NCBI GenBank assembly: GCA_947175655.1
Contig: CAMWNQ010000096.1
Location: 1-6,503, forward strand
DNA: 6,503 nt
Direction: 5' to 3'
Source: an uncultured Clostridia bacterium
GTDB taxonomy: Bacteria; Bacillota; Clostridia; Oscillospirales; Ruminococcaceae
Below the pieces are notes generated by a model. The model was given only the letters and a program-made list of their open reading frames with translations. It had not been told where the DNA came from and ran no database searches. Positions 4,071 to 6,503 of the stretch are shown here, piece by piece. Position 1 is the stretch's first letter. Each line of letters starts with the position of its first letter. The translations under genes and the position numbers were made by a program.

Positions 4071-6437
4071 TTAATAATTTCCTGAAGCTGTATATGCATA
4101 GTAAGCCAGAATACCGCTTGCATCAGAGGCATCTAATATTCCGTCATTATTAAAATCTGCGGAGGCGTTCTGAATATCGTCGAATGTTGGCGGATTATTT
4201 GCTGCTATATTTGCGTATTCTGCAAGAACATCAGAGGCATCGCCAGCATCAACAATTCCATCACCGTTTATGTCACCGAGTATATTTGATTCTCCTCTGT
4301 TTACAATAAGATTTATTGTATTTGGTATCGCATTTTCAGTATTTATTTCTATTGGTATTATATTTTTTCCCTTATTCAGAGTTATACTTTCAGTAAGCTT
4401 ATAGCTTTCTGCATCTGTACCGTTTATCTTTATATTTCCCTGAGAGATTGGAAGAAGTATTATATCTTCCTGATTTTCTTCAACGTTTATTATATAATTT
4501 CCGTAAATGTCTGGTGTTGCATACTGGGCATTTATATTTTTTGAAAAGGTATATCCAAGTCTGTTTAAAGTACCATATGCAGGTGTGTATTTTTTTTCGG
4601 TATATGTTTCAAAATCAGTAGTAGCTGTTATGGTGCATTCTCCTGTTATTTCTATCGGGTCAATATAAAGAGTATAATCACTGCCATTTACTGAATAGAA
4701 AATTTCTTTTTCATTTCCAGTTGAAAGTTCAATTGATTCATCAGAATATATAAAACCGCTATCCTTTGAAAATTTTACAGAATTTACAGGATTTGAAAAT
4801 ACTTTAAGAGGAATATTTCCCTGTGCTATTACAATATCATCATCTCCGAAATTTTTGTCAAACTGTGATACATAATCAGAACCGAATGTTGCAGATAGTG
4901 TATCATAAAGGATTGCTTTTTCTTCATCGGAGTAATAATAATATGAATCAGTTACGTCAGTCCAGTATTTAGCATTGTTGCTGTAGAAGCTTTCATTTTT
5001 ATTTGTGTAGTTCTGAATCTGTTCATATGTAGTATGATTTGAAAGGTCAAAAGATTCACCCGTTTCACTGTCAATAACAGATATTGCACTTTCAATAGTT
5101 ATTACATATGGATTCTGGTCATTTGTGAGTTTCATTACAACTGAGAAACATTCGTTTTCATCAACTTCAACGTTTTTATCAAATTCTATTGTCTGATAGC
5201 CTGTTATGTCGTTTACTCCGGACATTGTATAAGCTTTTGTTCCAGAAGTAGGATTGGATTTGTCTTTTATATTTTTGTATACTGTTATTTCATATTCAGT
5301 ATTTGGAACTGCAAAGTTAAATGATACCGCCTGAAGCCATTCATTTCCTTTTGCATTGAAAATGTTTGAAATATATGAAACGTTATTATTGCCGGCTCTC
5401 ATTCTCTGATTTGTTATAAAAGTATCATGATGATAATTTTCAGAATAATTATTGTTGTCTTCAAGTTCAAATACTGAAAATTCACAAAGTGAGGGTTCTT
5501 CATAAGAAATCCAGAAAAATCCGTCATCATTCCATGTATTACCCCAGCTGTTCTTTGCAAGCCACGCCCCATTATTATTAGGCTTTGCATTATCTGAAAA
5601 ATTTTCAGCTGGAAAATCATCATCATATCCTATAATTGTTACGCTATGGGTTGCAGTTTTCTTTTCAGCAGATAAGTAGGAATGAAAATCATAGTCATAA
5701 AAAGAGGAATCATTATTATATGATACATCAATTGCCTGACCTTTTAAAAGAAAGCTTTTGATTATATTATTTTGTGAATTGGATACATCTTCATTAAATC
5801 CGAAAAGATATGCATTTTTAAGATGGTAGTCAGAAGCATATCTGTATTTATCCTGCAATTCGGTGTCGGAAAGAATATCTAAATTGCCATATTCCAGCCC
5901 CTCTTTTTCTGATACAGGGCCTATCCACTGTGACCACATATTTGATGCAACCAGTGCTGAACCTCCGTGTTCAAAGATGCCTTCTGTATTGTGCATTTCT
6001 TTTAAATCAATCTGTTCGCCTCCTGAATATGCATAATATGCAAGATGCCATTCTGATAAATCTACTGTTGGATTACGTTTGATTAAACTGGATTCTGCAC
6101 TGTCATTTGCAGTTTGTGACCAGCAAGTGCCATAATTTCCCTGAACTTTTACATTTTGAATCATTCCTGAATCACGCAAATCAAAAGATGACGGAAAATC
6201 AATATCATCTGCATCATCTGCCATATATCCTGTATAATTTGTATCGTATACATCGGCTATATTGATATTATTTGTTATACTGGAAAAATTTGATGTGTCA
6301 AACTCAGCATTTCCTTTATTTTTATTGAAGTCAATAATTATATTTCCATTGTTATCAGTATTGGAATTATAATTATTATCATAATTAAAAGCTGTGAGAA
6401 AAAGAAGTGCCGAAAGAATACTTATAGCTTTTTTCAT
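4071..6437 (-). CDS. Secreted papain-like (C1A) cysteine protease with lectin-like, beta-sandwich and dockerin domains
   Basis: This is a 788-residue secreted endopeptidase, probably docked on a cohesin-bearing scaffold. Residues 1-17 are a signal peptide (KK, then a hydrophobic stretch). An Asn/Asp-rich linker runs to about 80, and no classical I29 inhibitor propeptide is visible. The catalytic domain is about 81-320: oxyanion Gln99, nucleophile Cys105 in Y-G-T-C-W-S, His264 in A-T-H-S-V-T-I-I-G-Y, and Asn296 in A-K-N-S-W-G. The usual CWAF after the cysteine is replaced by CWSQT. Residues about 330-550 resemble the lectin-like domain often fused to such proteases (S-Y-I-S-N-I-F, then V-S-F-N-F-A-V, ending in G-N-I-P-L-K-V-F), with a Tyr/Asp-rich insert near 499-537. 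Residues about 553-610 look like a chitobiase/hexosaminidase C-terminal-type sandwich and about 636-714 like a cadherin-like beta sandwich; both calls are weaker. A type I dockerin ends the protein (719-785), with calcium loops at 722-733 and 761-772. The start at 6437 has AAGAGG 7 nt upstream and gives a proper signal peptide; further upstream in-frame extension has no support. Confidence 0.9.
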   Translation of the reverse strand: MKKAISILSALLFLTAFNYDNNYNSNTDNNGNIIIDFNKNKGNAEFDTSNFSSITNNINIADVYDTNYTGYMADDADDIDFPSSFDLRDSGMIQNVKVQGNYGTCWSQTANDSAESSLIKRNPTVDLSEWHLAYYAYSGGEQIDLKEMHNTEGIFEHGGSALVASNMWSQWIGPVSEKEGLEYGNLDILSDTELQDKYRYASDYHLKNAYLFGFNEDVSNSQNNIIKSFLLKGQAIDVSYNNDSSFYDYDFHSYLSAEKKTATHSVTIIGYDDDFPAENFSDNAKPNNNGAWLAKNSWGNTWNDDGFFWISYEEPSLCEFSVFELEDNNNYSENYHHDTFITNQRMRAGNNNVSYISNIFNAKGNEWLQAVSFNFAVPNTEYEITVYKNIKDKSNPTSGTKAYTMSGVNDITGYQTIEFDKNVEVDENECFSVVMKLTNDQNPYVITIESAISVIDSETGESFDLSNHTTYEQIQNYTNKNESFYSNNAKYWTDVTDSYYYYSDEEKAILYDTLSATFGSDYVSQFDKNFGDDDIVIAQGNIPLKVFSNPVNSVKFSKDSGFIYSDESIELSTGNEKEIFYSVNGSDYTLYIDPIEITGECTITATTDFETYTEKKYTPAYGTLNRLGYTFSKNINAQYATPDIYGNYIINVEENQEDIILLPISQGNIKINGTDAESYKLTESITLNKGKNIIPIEINTENAIPNTINLIVNRGESNILGDINGDGIVDAGDASDVLAEYANIAANNPPTFDDIQNASADFNNDGILDASDASGILAYYAYTASGNY
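4080..4280 (-). other. Type I dockerin-coding segment with duplicated calcium loops
   Basis: The two F-hand loops are D-I-N-G-D-G-I-V-D-A-G-D and D-F-N-N-D-G-I-L-D-A-S-D. Each has acidic or Asn residues at positions 1, 3, 5, 9 and 12 and is followed by a helix ending L-A-x-Y-A. The DNA shows the duplication as an exact 13-nt repeat, CATCAGAGGCATC on the plus strand at 4121-4133 and 4229-4241. Dockerins bind cohesin modules of scaffoldins in cellulosome-type complexes. No cohesin gene is in the window. Confidence 0.88.
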
Positions 6438-6444
6438 AAAAAAA

Positions 6445-6450
6445 CCTCTT
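6445..6450 (-). promoter_or_regulatory. Ribosome binding site of the protease gene
   Basis: AAGAGG on the minus strand, 7 nt before the ATG whose first base is 6437. It selects this start over the in-frame TTG at the window edge (6503). Confidence 0.75.
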
Positions 6451-6474
6451 TTCTTTATTGATATATATAATATT

Positions 6475-6503
6475 ATTATATCATAGAAATTTTGCAATTT
6501 CAA
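6475..6503 (-). promoter_or_regulatory. Sigma-A promoter of the protease gene
   Basis: On the minus strand the -35 TTGAAA (6503-6498) is spaced 17 nt from a perfect -10 TATAAT (6480-6475). Transcription would start near 6468, leaving a leader of about 30 nt. The window ends exactly at the -35 box, so operators or further upstream elements cannot be seen. Confidence 0.75.

Noticed and set aside
4121..4241. Exact 13-nt direct repeat CATCAGAGGCATC, 108 nt apart.
   Set aside because: It is explained by the duplicated calcium-binding segments of the dockerin, not by a mobile element or CRISPR unit.
5594..5608. Palindrome CTGAAAA-A-TTTTCAG in the protease gene.
   Set aside because: It is A/T-rich with a 1-nt loop and lies in coding sequence; such palindromes are expected by chance in AT-rich DNA.
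6438..6503. A 22-residue N-terminal extension of the protease starting at TTG 6503.
   Set aside because: The TTG is the -35 box of the promoter, and the extension would bury the signal peptide. The ATG at 6437 has a good ribosome binding site.
1..6503. A new defence, mobile or secondary-metabolite system.
   Set aside because: All genes belong to recognisable housekeeping or secreted-enzyme families. There are no transposase, integrase, nuclease-pair or repeat-spacer signs.

Overview
The window is low-GC, Gram-positive-looking DNA. It has strong AT bias, AGGAG-type ribosome binding sites and clean sigma-A promoters. The C-terminal type I dockerin of the last gene, with its 'DAGDAS / DASDAS ... 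LAYYA' wording, points to an anaerobic gut or rumen Clostridia of the Ruminococcus / Oscillospiraceae type. This is an inference from family resemblance, not a species identification.

Layout. (1) Bases 1-1138, plus strand: the 3' end of a CCA-adding tRNA nucleotidyltransferase gene (cca, cut by the window edge), overlapping by 20 nt a gene for a leaderless lipase/esterase-like alpha/beta hydrolase. (2) Bases 1139-1495: an intergenic block with a bidirectional terminator hairpin, a minus-strand tRNA-Gln(CUG) gene with encoded CCA, its consensus promoter with an AT-rich upstream element, and a plus-strand promoter for the next operon. (3) Bases 1496-4068, plus strand: a two-gene phospholipid operon, a DagK-domain lipid kinase followed 17 nt later by a membrane-anchored two-HKD cardiolipin synthase. 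(4) Bases 4071-6437, minus strand: a large secreted papain-like (C1A) cysteine protease with a lectin-like domain, beta-sandwich modules and a terminal dockerin. Its promoter lies at the right window edge. It converges on the cardiolipin synthase gene with only 2 bp between stop codons.

How they work together. The lipid kinase would phosphorylate diacylglycerol to phosphatidic acid and feed anionic phospholipid synthesis, which Cls extends to cardiolipin. The cca gene and the tRNA gene are adjacent but not cotranscribed. The dockerin protease is an independent secreted unit whose partner, a cohesin scaffoldin, is not in the window.

Two start sites should be moved. The lipid kinase most likely starts at TTG 1496 rather than ATG 1457, which lies inside the -10 box. 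The protease starts at ATG 6437, not at the TTG at the window edge. I see no CRISPR array, insertion sequence, phage gene or defence system. The best leads are the domain architecture of the dockerin protease, an intragenic hairpin in cls that could stop antisense transcription from the protease, and a marked preference for CAG glutamine codons that matches the tRNA-Gln(CUG) gene.
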